64,000 bases of DNA from an uncultured Mycoplasmatota bacterium (GTDB lineage Bacteria > Bacillota_I > Bacilli_A > RF39 > UBA660): the NCBI GenBank assembly GCA_900544605.1, contig UQVP01000002.1, positions 17,334 to 81,333 on the forward strand, given 5' to 3'. A model generated the notes under the pieces. The model had not been told where the DNA came from, did not search any database, and was given only the letters and a program-made list of their open reading frames with translations. Position 1 is the stretch's first letter. Each line of letters begins with the position of its first letter. Shown here one piece after another: positions 18,812 through 26,831 of the stretch. Made by a program: the position numbers and the translations under genes.

Positions 18812-18916
18812 ATGAAATTTTTAAAGAAAATGATATTAAAACCTTTAAGATGGATATTTCATAAAATAGAGAAAAAAATCCCGATGGACTGGGGATCAGA
18901 TGATAATATGTTGTAG
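18812..18916 (+). CDS. Small cationic amphipathic peptide (34 aa)
   Basis: A short ORF starting MKFLKKMILKPLRWIFHKIE and ending in acidic SDDNML. A TATAAT-like box (18788-18793) and an SD GGTGAT stand at the spacing seen before confirmed genes here, which is the main support. Its first ~24 residues would form a Lys/Trp/Phe-rich amphipathic helix able to sit on a membrane. I do not recognise a family. It could be a membrane-remodelling or toxic peptide. It lies just before the tandem-repeat RNA. Confidence 0.5.
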   Translation: MKFLKKMILKPLRWIFHKIEKKIPMDWGSDDNML

Positions 18917-19221
18917 AAGAACTAGACATTTTACTATATTTATGGTACATTAATTACGCGTAAGTGATTATGTTATGCATTTATGCATATAATAACACTG
19001 CTACTTGTAGTAATAAAAAGCTAGTGATTCACACTATAAGAGGAACTTAAAAAAGAAGTGATTCCGGCTATAACAGGAACTTAAAAAAGAAACTAGAAAG
19101 CAAACTCTAGTTTTATTTTTATGATAGAAAATTTTCAGTAAAATTTAAAAAGTATTGATAAACTTTTGCTCGTTTTGATACAATTATTATTATAAAGCAA
19201 CAATTTTATGTTATGATGATT
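18917..19221. other. Intergenic stretch with tandem-repeat RNA candidate
   Basis: There is no convincing ORF here. The stretch holds a TGCATATAATA promoter, a short CTAC/GTAG hairpin, two 34-nt tandem repeats and a terminator, described separately. A dyad around TATGCAT (about 18974-18989) overlaps the -10. Confidence 0.5.
19000..19120 (+). ncRNA. Candidate small RNA with two 34-nt repeats
   Basis: A perfect -10 (TATAAT 18988-18993) is followed by two adjacent 34-nt units, 19023-19056 and 19057-19090, identical at 30 positions. Each unit starts AGTGATTC, contains AGGAACTT and ends in an A-rich linker. AACTAGA / TCTAGTT with a T-rich tail (19091-19120) terminates it. Unit length, A-rich linker and terminator resemble type III antitoxin RNAs, but no ToxN-like gene is next to it. 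Possible stems (AGTG/CACT, TTC/GAA) are short. Confidence 0.5.
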
Positions 19222-19899
19222 TTAATCTATATCTATAGAAACATCATTAGCTTGTTTTTTTAACCATTTTTTTATACATTTTCTTAGTTCTAAGTTATTT
19301 TCAAGAAAATTATTTAATGTGTTATTATCTGATATTTTAACTAAACAATCATCTTTTTCTTTTGGTAATATATTAAGTACAATAAACTCTGAGTCTTTTA
19401 TTTGTTCTAAAGTATAAGTCTTCATAATCTGAGGTAGTTTTAAAAATTCACTTTTTGTTTTTATTTCTTTTGGTAGCCAATTTGAATCAAGAAATTTATT
19501 AATTTCATGATAAAAATCAAAATATGATTTTAGGGAGTAATATAAAGGTGCATTATAATTTATTATAGCTTCATTAGCATTTATTTTATTTTTGAAACTC
19601 ATTATGCCAAAAGCATATGATTCTGCTTTTTGATCTTTGTTTCTAAAAAAATTGAATGTGAATTTTGCTGAATTTAAAAATTCTAAATATTCTATTACAA
19701 TATTTATGTTTTTATCAATAATTTTGCTTCCTGCATTATATTTATCAAATAGTGAGATTGTAACTATTAATGTTGCAAATGTACAAATAAAAGAAGAAAT
19801 AGAAATTAAATTGTCTAATTTCTCAGTGTTTAGATGATTATAAGAAACTATTAGTAATAAGCATAATATAAGTAATAAGACAAAAATTGTTTTTTTCAT
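19222..19899 (-). CDS. Unknown membrane protein
   Basis: A 225-residue protein with two N-terminal helices (about 5-21 and 31-50) and a ~170-residue cytoplasmic domain that lacks motifs I recognise. It starts at ATG 19899 with SD GGAAGTGAG and an upstream TTATAAT box on the minus strand, so it is a real, independently transcribed gene. Its 3' end converges with the tandem-repeat RNA. The function is unknown. Confidence 0.65.
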   Translation of the reverse strand: MKKTIFVLLLILCLLLIVSYNHLNTEKLDNLISISSFICTFATLIVTISLFDKYNAGSKIIDKNINIVIEYLEFLNSAKFTFNFFRNKDQKAESYAFGIMSFKNKINANEAIINYNAPLYYSLKSYFDFYHEINKFLDSNWLPKEIKTKSEFLKLPQIMKTYTLEQIKDSEFIVLNILPKEKDDCLVKISDNNTLNNFLENNLELRKCIKKWLKKQANDVSIDID

Positions 19900-20018
19900 A
19901 TTCTCACTTCCGTTTAAATTATAACAAATAAAAAATGTATTGTCAGTTTTTTATAAAATTTTTGTAAAAAACAATAAATATTCAAAATTATATTCATATA
20001 ATATAGTGACACATCAAT

Positions 20019-20047
20019 TTGACAAAAGTGTAAAAAAATGTTAATAT
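20019..20047 (+). promoter_or_regulatory. Promoter of the OLE-like RNA
   Basis: Perfect TTGACA (20019-20024), a 17-bp spacer and TAATAT (20042-20047). Predicted transcription start is near 20054. Confidence 0.6.
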
Positions 20048-20053
20048 TATGGT

Positions 20054-20679
20054 GTGTTGTGAAAAAATGGCACATTATTCTAGTCGATGGACTTACTATG
20101 AAGGTGGGGCTAAAAATCCACTAAAGAGCACATCTGTGAAACTTCTGGTGTTTGCTTCTTACGCCCAGTCTGGGGTGGATGCTGGAAGGTAGAATATTGG
20201 GCGCTCGTAATGGCATACGATTCCGACCCAGTATTCATGGAGACCTATTTTTGTGTAATACCTATACACTATTAGTTGATGGATATTATACGAACTAGGC
20301 TTGAACCTACTATGTGGGGAAACTTACGAGTAGTGTAGCTTGTCTTGCGTGATGGTGGGGAATAATTGATCTGAATAAATAATTTATAGCTAAAATTATT
20401 TATTATTGCAATTTGAAACTACTGTTGCAAAAAAGAATTAATAGTAACGAAGTTGTTGAGGAAATCTCCTAGAATGTATTATTATAATGGGATTGCAGTG
20501 CGTACTAAGTGGCAATCAAGTCGTATATTCGGTGACGATATACCTCTTCTTTAAAGGGAAACCGCTATCCTGGTAACGGGAAGTACGAAATGGGGAAATC
20601 CAACTTGACCTATGACGCAAAGTTAACTATTGTAGTAGCCATTTTTAAATTTTTAAGGGATAAGATATATCCTTTTTTA
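20054..20679 (+). ncRNA. ole: OLE RNA (ornate large extremophilic RNA)
   Basis: About 625 nt without ORFs and with clearly higher G+C than its surroundings. It is full of short complementary segments (for example CCAGTCTGG and GGTAACGGG-type loops), has its own consensus promoter and ends in a terminator (20655-20679, GGATA/TATCC plus T-run). The next gene encodes a ~183-residue multi-helix protein with a D-x-x-x-D motif. Size, structure and that neighbour match OLE RNA, which forms a membrane RNP with OapA. tmRNA, RNase P and 6S RNA hallmarks are absent. Exact ends are approximate; the identification rests on context, not on a covariance search. Confidence 0.78.
20655..20679 (+). terminator. 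Terminator or attenuator between OLE RNA and oapA
   Basis: AAGGGATA / TATCCTT hairpin with a six-T tail ends the RNA. It lies 22 bp upstream of ATG 20701, so oapA expression may depend on read-through. Confidence 0.75.
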
Positions 20680-20700
20680 TTTTATAGTTAGAGGAGAATT

Positions 20701-21252
20701 ATGAAAAAGAAAATAAACAAAAAGAAAAGTAATACAGATTATAATTGGGTTATAAAAATAACAGTAGCAGCATTTACAATATCACTTGTATTTTCCTTTA
20801 TTTCTGAAAAAATATTACCAAATGCTAATTTGATAATGGGAATTATTTTAGTTTTAGTATTTATTATAATTGGTGTTATATTTGATATGATAGGTGTTGC
20901 TGTTACGGCATCTGACGAAAAACAATTTCATTCAATGAGTTCTAGAAAAGTTAAAGGGGCTAAAACAGCGGTATTATTAAAAAAGAATGCTGAAAAAATG
21001 TCATCATTTTGTAATGATGTTATTGGTGATATATGTGGAATTATATCTGGTTCTGCAGGTGTTGTCATTGCATCTAAATTAGCATCCATATTAAATGTTA
21101 ATACATTTTTAGTATCTCTTATAGTTACAGCTTTAATAGCAGCTGCAACAATAGGTGGTAAAGCTTTAGGAAAAGGTGTAGCTATATCAAAAAGTAATGA
21201 TATATTATTTATGTTTTCTAAAGTCATTGCATTTTTAAAAAAAGAAAAGTAG
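20701..21252 (+). CDS. oapA: OLE-associated membrane protein OapA
   Basis: 183 residues with four predicted helices (about 20-37, 43-66, 115-130, 133-155). A conserved-looking segment runs from FDMIGVAVTASDE through SFCNDVIGDICG (about 103-112), which contains the D-x-x-x-D motif reported for OapA. The basic N-terminus (MKKKINKKKS) could contact RNA. It is known to bind OLE RNA at the membrane, and the RNP is linked to cold, alcohol and Mg2+ stress adaptation in alkaliphilic bacilli. SD AGAGGAG precedes ATG 20701. Confidence 0.78.
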   Translation: MKKKINKKKSNTDYNWVIKITVAAFTISLVFSFISEKILPNANLIMGIILVLVFIIIGVIFDMIGVAVTASDEKQFHSMSSRKVKGAKTAVLLKKNAEKMSSFCNDVIGDICGIISGSAGVVIASKLASILNVNTFLVSLIVTALIAAATIGGKALGKGVAISKSNDILFMFSKVIAFLKKEK

Positions 21253-21282
21253 TTGACAAGTAATTTATAAAAATTATATAAT
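21253..21282 (+). promoter_or_regulatory. Consensus promoter of rubrerythrin
   Basis: TTGACA (21253-21258), an 18-bp spacer and TATAAT (21277-21282). It is one of the few promoters here with both boxes perfect. An AGTAG/CTACT hairpin lies in the 5' UTR. AT-rich dyads overlap the -10, but I cannot claim a PerR box. Confidence 0.8.
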
Positions 21283-21324
21283 TATCATGTAAGTAGTATA
21301 ACTACTAAGGTAAGGAGGATTAAA

Positions 21325-21867
21325 ATGGAATTAAAAGGAAGTAAAACAGAACAAAATTTAATGGCTGCTTTTGCAGGAGAAAGTCAAGCTCGTAATAAAT
21401 ATACTTATTATGCATCACGAGCTAAAAAAGATGGTTATGAACAAATAGCTGGTATTTTTGAGGAAACTGCTAATAATGAAAAGGAACATGCTAAAATGTG
21501 GTTTAAATTATTACATGATGGAGCAGTTCCAGATACTATTACTAATTTAAAAGATGCTGCAGCAGGAGAAAACTATGAATGGACAGATATGTATGCAGAG
21601 TTTGCTAAAACAGCTCGTGAAGAAGGATTTGATCATGTTGCGTACTTATTTGAAGAAGTAGGTAAAATTGAGAAAGAACATGAAGCACGTTATAATGCTT
21701 TAATAGCTAATATTGAAGGCGGTAAAGTATTTACAAAAGATACACCTAAAATGTGGATTTGTCGTAACTGTGGACATGTTCATTATGGTGAAAAAGCTCC
21801 AGAGGTATGTCCGGTTTGTGCTCATCCTCAAAGCTATTTTGAAGTTAAATGTGAAAGCTATAAATAA
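21325..21867 (+). CDS. rbr: Rubrerythrin
   Basis: Di-iron peroxidase that reduces hydrogen peroxide in anaerobes. The ferritin-like four-helix domain has AFAGESQARNKYTYYA, EETANNEKEHAKMW and EEVGKIEKEHEARY, which supply the Glu/His iron ligands. The C-terminal rubredoxin domain has CRNCG and CPVCA. The 180-residue length is standard. It is monocistronic between a consensus promoter and a terminator. Presence of this gene suggests an anaerobic or microaerophilic organism exposed to oxidative stress. Confidence 0.97.
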   Translation: MELKGSKTEQNLMAAFAGESQARNKYTYYASRAKKDGYEQIAGIFEETANNEKEHAKMWFKLLHDGAVPDTITNLKDAAAGENYEWTDMYAEFAKTAREEGFDHVAYLFEEVGKIEKEHEARYNALIANIEGGKVFTKDTPKMWICRNCGHVHYGEKAPEVCPVCAHPQSYFEVKCESYK

Positions 21868-21883
21868 TTTTTATAGCTTTTTT
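21854..21883 (+). terminator. Terminator of rubrerythrin
   Basis: AAAGCTATAAA / TTTATAGCTTT stem with T-run. The TAA at 21865-21867 lies in the loop. Confidence 0.9.
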
Positions 21884-21960
21884 GTGTAAAGTAGATGAAA
21901 AAATGGCATTTTATGTTAGAACTTATCATATTTTTGATATAATGAATGTAGGTGATATAA

Positions 21961-23163
21961 ATGGACAAAAGAATTAAAGAAGCCTTAGAAAAAGAAAAAA
22001 TACGACAAAAAAATAATATAGAATTAATTGCAAGTGAAAATTATGTGTCTGATGATGTGTTAGCTTTACAGGGAAGTATATTTACAAATAAATATGCGGA
22101 AGGGTATCCAGGTCGTAGATATTATGGTGGTTGTGTTAATGTTGATACAGTAGAAAATTTAGCTATTGAATATGCATGTAAGTTATTTGATGCTAAGTAT
22201 GCTAATGTACAACCACATAGTGGTAGTAGTGCTAATATGGCAATTTATAAAGCATTACTTACTCCAGGAGATAAAGTTCTTGCTATGAATTTAGATCAGG
22301 GAGGTCACTTAACGCATGGTCATTCTATTAACTTTAGTGGTATAGAATATAGCCCTATATTTTATCCAGTTGATGAAGAAACTAACTTAATAAATTATGA
22401 TGTAGTAAAAGAAATAGCACTTAAAGAAAAGCCTAAGATGATTATTGCAGGTGCTAGTGCTTATTCACGTTTTATTGATTTTAAAAAGTTTAGAGAAATA
22501 GCTGATTTATGTGGAGCATATTTAATGGTAGATATGGCTCATATTGCTGGACTTGTTGCTGCTGGTCTTCATCAAAATCCCGTAATGTATGCAGATGTAG
22601 TAACATCTACTACACATAAAACATTAAGAGGACCACGTGGTGGGCTTATTTTAACTAATAACGAAGATATAATTAAAAAAATTAATAAAATAATCTTCCC
22701 TGGTATACAAGGTGGACCTTTGATGCATGTAATTGCAGCTAAAGCAGAATGTTTCTATGAAGCATTGCAACCTGAATTTAAAGATTACGCTAAACAAATA
22801 ATTTTAAATAGTAAAGCAATGTGTAATGAGTTTAAAAAATTGGGAGTTAAAATAATTACTGGTGATACAGATAATCATTTAATGCTAATTGATGTTAAGT
22901 CATCATTTGGCTTAACTGGTAAGGAAGCTGAGAAAATTCTTGATGAAATAAATATTACAGTAAATAAAAATACTATTCCTTATGATTACGAATCACCAAT
23001 GGTAACAAGTGGTATTAGAGTGGGAACTCCTGCTATGACAACACGTGGTTTTAAAGAAAAAGATTTTGTTAAAGTTGCAGATATTATATATAGTGCACTA
23101 AAAGAAAATGAAAATAAAGAAATATTAAAAGAAGAAGTACTGAAATTAACAAGTGCTTTATAG
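21961..23163 (+). CDS. glyA: Serine hydroxymethyltransferase
   Basis: PLP enzyme that converts serine and tetrahydrofolate to glycine and methylene-THF. ELIASENYVSDDVL, YAEGYPGRRYYGGC and QPHSGSSANMA are present. Lys220 in TSTTHKTLRGPRGG is the PLP lysine. The 400-residue length is slightly short of usual. An extended -10 (21935-21943) and SD AGGTGAT precede ATG 21961. It forms a one-carbon operon with folD 12 bp downstream. Confidence 0.97.
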   Translation: MDKRIKEALEKEKIRQKNNIELIASENYVSDDVLALQGSIFTNKYAEGYPGRRYYGGCVNVDTVENLAIEYACKLFDAKYANVQPHSGSSANMAIYKALLTPGDKVLAMNLDQGGHLTHGHSINFSGIEYSPIFYPVDEETNLINYDVVKEIALKEKPKMIIAGASAYSRFIDFKKFREIADLCGAYLMVDMAHIAGLVAAGLHQNPVMYADVVTSTTHKTLRGPRGGLILTNNEDIIKKINKIIFPGIQGGPLMHVIAAKAECFYEALQPEFKDYAKQIILNSKAMCNEFKKLGVKIITGDTDNHLMLIDVKSSFGLTGKEAEKILDEINITVNKNTIPYDYESPMVTSGIRVGTPAMTTRGFKEKDFVKVADIIYSALKENENKEILKEEVLKLTSAL

Positions 23164-23175
23164 ATTGGGGTAAAT

Positions 23176-24012
23176 ATGATAATAAATGGAAAAGAGATAA
23201 GTGAAAAAATAAGAGAAGAATTAAAAGCTGAAGTAAAAACGTATATGATTAAACCTTGTTTAGCAGTTATTCAAATAGGAAATGATCCAGCTAGCGATGT
23301 TTATATTAAAGCAAAAGAAAAAGCATGTGGTGAGGTTGGAATCTATTTTAAGCATATTAAATTTGAGGAAACAGCTCGTGAAATTGAAGTTATAAATAAA
23401 ATCCTTGAATTAAATAATGATGAGTATGTAAATGGTATATTACTTCAACTTCCACTTCCAGAAAAATTCAATACTGAAAAACTAATTAATTATATAGCTC
23501 GTAATAAAGATGTGGATGGTTTAACTGATATTAATGTTGGTAAATTAGTTAATAAAAAGAAATGTTTAGTTTCTTGTACCCCACAAGGTATTATGGAGCT
23601 TTTAAAACAATATGAAATTGAAGTAAGTGGTAAGAATGTTGTTATTGTTGGTAGAAGTAATTTAGTAGGTAAACCACTAATTAGTTTATTTTTGAACAGT
23701 GATGCAACGGTAACTGTTTGTCATTCAAAAACTAATAATTTGAAAGATTTTACATCTAAAGCTGATATTTTAGTAGTAGCTGTTGGTCATAAACATTTAA
23801 TTACTGAAGATATGGTAAAAGAAGGAGCTACAGTAATTGATGTTGGAATTAACCGTGAAGATGGTAAATTATATGGTGATGTTGATTTTGATAATGTAAA
23901 AGATAAAGTAGCGTATATTACTCCAGTTCCTGGAGGCGTAGGCCCTATGACAGTTGCGATGTTACTTAAAAATGTAAATGATACATATAAAAGAATGATT
24001 GCTAGTAAATAA
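23176..24012 (+). CDS. folD: Methylene-THF dehydrogenase/cyclohydrolase FolD
   Basis: Bifunctional enzyme that takes methylene-THF to formyl-THF. VYIKAKEKACGEVGI carries the catalytic Lys, LLQLPLPEKF and DVDGLTDINVGKL line the folate site, VIVGRSNLVGKP is the dinucleotide loop, and TPVPGGVGPMTVAML ends the fold. It is 278 residues, a normal length. It is co-transcribed with glyA, so the pair makes the C1 units for purines and fMet. Confidence 0.97.
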   Translation: MIINGKEISEKIREELKAEVKTYMIKPCLAVIQIGNDPASDVYIKAKEKACGEVGIYFKHIKFEETAREIEVINKILELNNDEYVNGILLQLPLPEKFNTEKLINYIARNKDVDGLTDINVGKLVNKKKCLVSCTPQGIMELLKQYEIEVSGKNVVIVGRSNLVGKPLISLFLNSDATVTVCHSKTNNLKDFTSKADILVVAVGHKHLITEDMVKEGATVIDVGINREDGKLYGDVDFDNVKDKVAYITPVPGGVGPMTVAMLLKNVNDTYKRMIASK

Positions 24013-24031
24013 TACTAGCAATTTTATTTTT
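24001..24031 (+). terminator. Terminator of glyA-folD
   Basis: GCTAGTA / TACTAGC stem with an AATTTTATTTTT tail. The stem starts inside the last codons of folD. Confidence 0.8.
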
Positions 24032-24090
24032 GGTGAAATAAAAAAATATGATATGCTATTTATAGTGAAAGATAGAAATGGAGACTATAT

Positions 24091-24548
24091 ATGGGAAAGA
24101 AATATAAAAAAGATACTTTTTTTGATGCTAATGGACAACTAAGAATGACAGGAGATCAGTATTATGATGCTAAGGGTATTTTAAGACAACCTGGGGACCA
24201 ATACTATGATGAATCGGGCCAACTTAGAACTCCGATAGAAGAAAAAGAAGAGGATTTTGCTTTAAATAATTCAATAAATAATATTCAGATGCCTAGCAAT
24301 AGTCAAAATAAATATCCATCTGGAAGTTCTGGAATGTCTGATAAACCCATTACTTTAGGGAAAATTTTAGCTAGAAACTGTCATCAACAATACCATTATT
24401 CATTTATTTTTTAATATTAACAAAATTTAATTCCAACTCTGACTTGCTAGCAGCAACTTTTATATTTAGTATTGCTATTAGTTTAGTAGTTTCTTATGTA
24501 TCATTATTTATTACAAAAATGTATAGAAAAAAGTATAATAGGGGTTAA
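24091..24548 (+). pseudogene. Repeat-bearing membrane protein broken by a frameshift
   Basis: The ORF at 24091-24414 encodes three near-repeats of about 15 residues (FDANGQLRMTGDQYY, DAKGILRQPGDQYY, DESGQLRTP), then a linker. It ends out of frame soon after GKILAR. In the frame one base back, 24375-24548 encodes KLSSTIPLFIYFLIL and a second helix, then KKYNRG and a stop. One extra A in the AAA run at 24375-24377 would join the two parts into a ~151-residue protein with two C-terminal membrane helices. It is either a recent inactivation or a homopolymer sequencing error. The function is unknown. Confidence 0.7.
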
Positions 24549-24679
24549 ACTAGTTTATAAAAAAGTAAGCAGTAGTAATTTTGAAATAAATGCCATTATT
24601 ATTTTTTAAACGAAATTTTAAATTTAGTATTGTCAATTAAAAATATTTATGATATTATTATATTGTTTACTTAATTTAT
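24549..24679. promoter_or_regulatory. Promoter of tRNA-Met
   Basis: TTGTCA (24630-24635), a 17-bp spacer and TATTAT (24653-24658), about 22 bp before the tRNA. Nothing else is seen in this stretch. Confidence 0.6.
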
Positions 24680-24756
24680 AGCGATGTAGCTCAGCTGGCT
24701 AGAGCGTTCGGTTCATACCCGAAAGGTCGTGGGTTCGATCCCCTCCATCGCTACCA
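24680..24756 (+). tRNA. tRNA-Met (CAT), elongator
   Basis: A full cloverleaf of 77 nt with encoded CCA. The acceptor stem AGCGATG/CATCGCT and D arm GCTC/GAGC are present. The anticodon stem TTCGG/CCGAA encloses TTCATAC, so the anticodon is CAT. Body and T loop nearly match the Bacillus elongator tRNA-Met. The T stem GTGGG/CCCTC has a T-T mismatch at pair 50-64, where I recall Bacillus having a G-T wobble. Confidence 0.93.
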
Positions 24757-24770
24757 TTTAGATATAACTA
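24752..24770 (+). repeat. Left border repeat (attL-like)
   Basis: First copy of the 19-bp direct repeat. It overlaps the tRNA-Met CCA end. Confidence 0.7.
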
Positions 24771-24798
24771 ACTAATTCATAAACGAATTAGTTTTTTT
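24770..24798 (+). terminator. Terminator of tRNA-Met
   Basis: AACTAATTC-ATAAAC-GAATTAGTT stem-loop with T-run. Confidence 0.9.
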
Positions 24799-25070
24799 GT
24801 CATTAAAAGCTATCCTAAAAAAGATGATTTTGAAAGATAAATTTTACCCAATTTAGCAAAATGTATTAAAAACAATATGAAAATGTGTTATAATATTTGA
24901 CAAGTAAAGAGATAAAAATGTGTATATTTATTAGAAGAAAAAAATAGATAATTAGAACAAGCAGAAATAAAGAAATTAATAAAAACACAAAATAAATAAT
25001 TCAATAAGGGCTAGTAATGACTTATTATAATTATAAGGATGCTATGCTCTTTTTAGTAGGAGGAATAAAA
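24799..25070. other. Upstream region of the abi gene
   Basis: TGTTATAAT (extended -10, ending at 24894) is a plausible promoter. A run of codons at 24941-24999 reads like a decayed coiled-coil C-terminus (LEQAEIKKLIKTQNK) after an in-frame stop, possibly a gene remnant. No intact gene is seen. Confidence 0.4.
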
Positions 25071-26570
25071 ATGAAATCATATACTAATACGAAATTAAGA
25101 AAGAAATTACAAAATAAAGGTATTACCCTTGATGAAAAAAAGAAATCGTATTTTGATAAATATAGTTATTATCAAGTTATTAATGCCTATAAAAATATTT
25201 TTTCTACTAGTATTGAAAATATTGATGATATTGAGAATAATATAAAAAATTCAATTGATATTGATAGATATAAAAAAAATTTTTCAATTTCTAATGACAT
25301 CAGTAATAATGCTTTATATAGAGAAATATTAATTAGTATATGTCAAAAATATGGTATTAATTTAAAAAATACTGATTCAAATGAAGAACTTAAAGAAAAA
25401 ATAAAAGGAATAAAATTTTATAATCATTTATATTCTAATAAAGTTATTTATAGTGATTTTATTAGAATTTATAAATTTGAACATGAGCTTAGGAATGTAT
25501 TATTAAAATATACACTAATAATAGAAGAAAGCTTAAAAAACGTTTTGGTCACATATTTAAATAGTGTTGAAGCAAAAGACAATTTTTTAACAGATATAAA
25601 TCAATATGATACAACTCCTAAAAATATTACAAATTCTATTAATTCGATACAGAAAATTTTTGGTAAGCAAACTAATAAATATTCTAATCCAATTAAAAGA
25701 AAGAATGACCAGGAACTTTCAGTACCATACTGGATTATAATAAATGAACTAACATTAGGAGAAACTATAAAGTTAATAATTAATTTAGATAGAACTCATA
25801 TGCAAAGCATTTTGGAAAATTGCGTTAATTGTTTTACTAATGTTAAATTAAATAAAGATGAAATAATAACAAATGAAGATAAAGAAAAATATTGGAATAA
25901 ATTAAACGTTATGCGTGAAATATTAAATGTTGTTGGTTTATTAAGAAATAGTTTAGCTCATAATCAACCTATATATAATTTTAACGTAAAAGAATACTAT
26001 TCATCAAAATCAAGTAATGTACATTATATTTTACCAAAAGCACATAATCAACAAGAACAATATGTATTAACAACAAATTATATGTCTTACTTAGCAGAAT
26101 TTTTTGGTAGTGATAGATACAATAGTTTTTCTGGTAATACAAATATTAATTTATCATGGGTTATATATATAATCTATAAAATTATTTCACATTTAGATAA
26201 AAACACTAATATGTATATAGAGTTAGTTTATGTATATCAGAAATATAATATTATTTTAAGACCAAGTAAGGTTGCAACTAATAAGATAGAATTATATGAA
26301 ACAATATTATCTAAATTAAATGATTATAGTACTATCGATTTTAATATAAATAATATTAAAGAAAAATATGATAATGATAAAAGAATTAAATTAAATTTAA
26401 TATCACTAAATAAGCAAATCAGGGAGATGCAAAATGAGATGAAATTCTTATTAAACGAGAATAATAAAAATAATGAATGTATGAAGTATACACACTTCTT
26501 ATTTGATAGGGCATACACTAAGTATACTGGTATAGATAAGAAGTATTTTGACAAATTAATGAATAATTAA
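25071..26570 (+). CDS. Abi_2 family HEPN protein (AbiF/AbiD-like abortive infection)
   Basis: 499 residues. The N-terminal YTNTKLRKKLQNKGI, SYYQVINAYKNIF and FEHELRNVLLKYTLIIEESL segments and the later VGLLRNSLAHNQPIYN fit the Abi_2 family. R292-N-S-L-A-H297 is the R-x4-H catalytic motif of HEPN RNases. ATG 25071 with a perfect AGGAGG (25057-25063) is chosen over the in-frame ATG at 25017. Family members block phage by abortive infection. AbiF has been described as an RNA toxin stably linked to a non-coding RNA antitoxin and related to Cas13. The gene lies within the tRNA-bordered insertion and is followed by its own small-RNA unit. Confidence 0.85.
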   Translation: MKSYTNTKLRKKLQNKGITLDEKKKSYFDKYSYYQVINAYKNIFSTSIENIDDIENNIKNSIDIDRYKKNFSISNDISNNALYREILISICQKYGINLKNTDSNEELKEKIKGIKFYNHLYSNKVIYSDFIRIYKFEHELRNVLLKYTLIIEESLKNVLVTYLNSVEAKDNFLTDINQYDTTPKNITNSINSIQKIFGKQTNKYSNPIKRKNDQELSVPYWIIINELTLGETIKLIINLDRTHMQSILENCVNCFTNVKLNKDEIITNEDKEKYWNKLNVMREILNVVGLLRNSLAHNQPIYNFNVKEYYSSKSSNVHYILPKAHNQQEQYVLTTNYMSYLAEFFGSDRYNSFSGNTNINLSWVIYIIYKIISHLDKNTNMYIELVYVYQKYNIILRPSKVATNKIELYETILSKLNDYSTIDFNINNIKEKYDNDKRIKLNLISLNKQIREMQNEMKFLLNENNKNNECMKYTHFLFDRAYTKYTGIDKKYFDKLMNN

Positions 26571-26602
26571 GTAAAATCATCATAAAATATTAGTGTTACA
26601 TA

Positions 26603-26631
26603 TTTACATTAATTATAAAATATGATATTAT
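26603..26631 (+). promoter_or_regulatory. Promoter of the abi-linked small RNA
   Basis: TTTACA (26603-26608), a 17-bp spacer and TATTAT (26626-26631), each 5 of 6 to consensus. They lie 33-61 bp after the abi stop codon. Confidence 0.7.
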
Positions 26632-26637
26632 GAATAT

Positions 26638-26693
26638 GTAATGAAATGCCTCTCTTTTTGAGAGGGAAAAAAAGGAACGCTGTTCCTTTTTTT
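26638..26693 (+). ncRNA. Small RNA downstream of the abi gene (candidate antitoxin)
   Basis: The predicted ~56-nt transcript has no coding potential. A first hairpin, CCTCTC/GAGAGG (26649-26665), is followed by a second, GGAAC/GTTCC, flanked by A and T runs (26667-26693), which is a strong intrinsic terminator. A dedicated near-consensus promoter and terminator in the small gap after an AbiF-like gene, in the same orientation, are what an AbiF-associated RNA antitoxin would look like. Pairing with a known AbiF RNA model has not been tested. Confidence 0.68.
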
Positions 26694-26812
26694 CGTATTA
26701 TTTTATAGAATTGATAAAAAAATATTGAAATAAATTATATATACGGTAGAATGAAATTAATGATCAGTTGTTTATCAACTATTTCTAAAGTTTCGGACAC
26801 GTTATTTATCTG

Positions 26813-26831
26813 TACCATTTAGATATAACTA
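26813..26831 (+). repeat. Right border repeat (attR-like)
   Basis: Second exact copy of TACCATTTAGATATAACTA. The upstream flank is not tRNA-like, so only the last five tRNA bases plus flank are duplicated. Confidence 0.7.

Noticed and set aside
20054..20679. tmRNA, RNase P RNA or 6S RNA
   Set aside because: No tRNA-like ends with tag ORF, no conserved RNase P core and too long for 6S; the OapA-like neighbour favours OLE.
21253..21290. PerR box upstream of rubrerythrin
   Set aside because: AT-rich dyads are present, but none fits the 7-1-7 PerR consensus well enough in such an AT-rich background.
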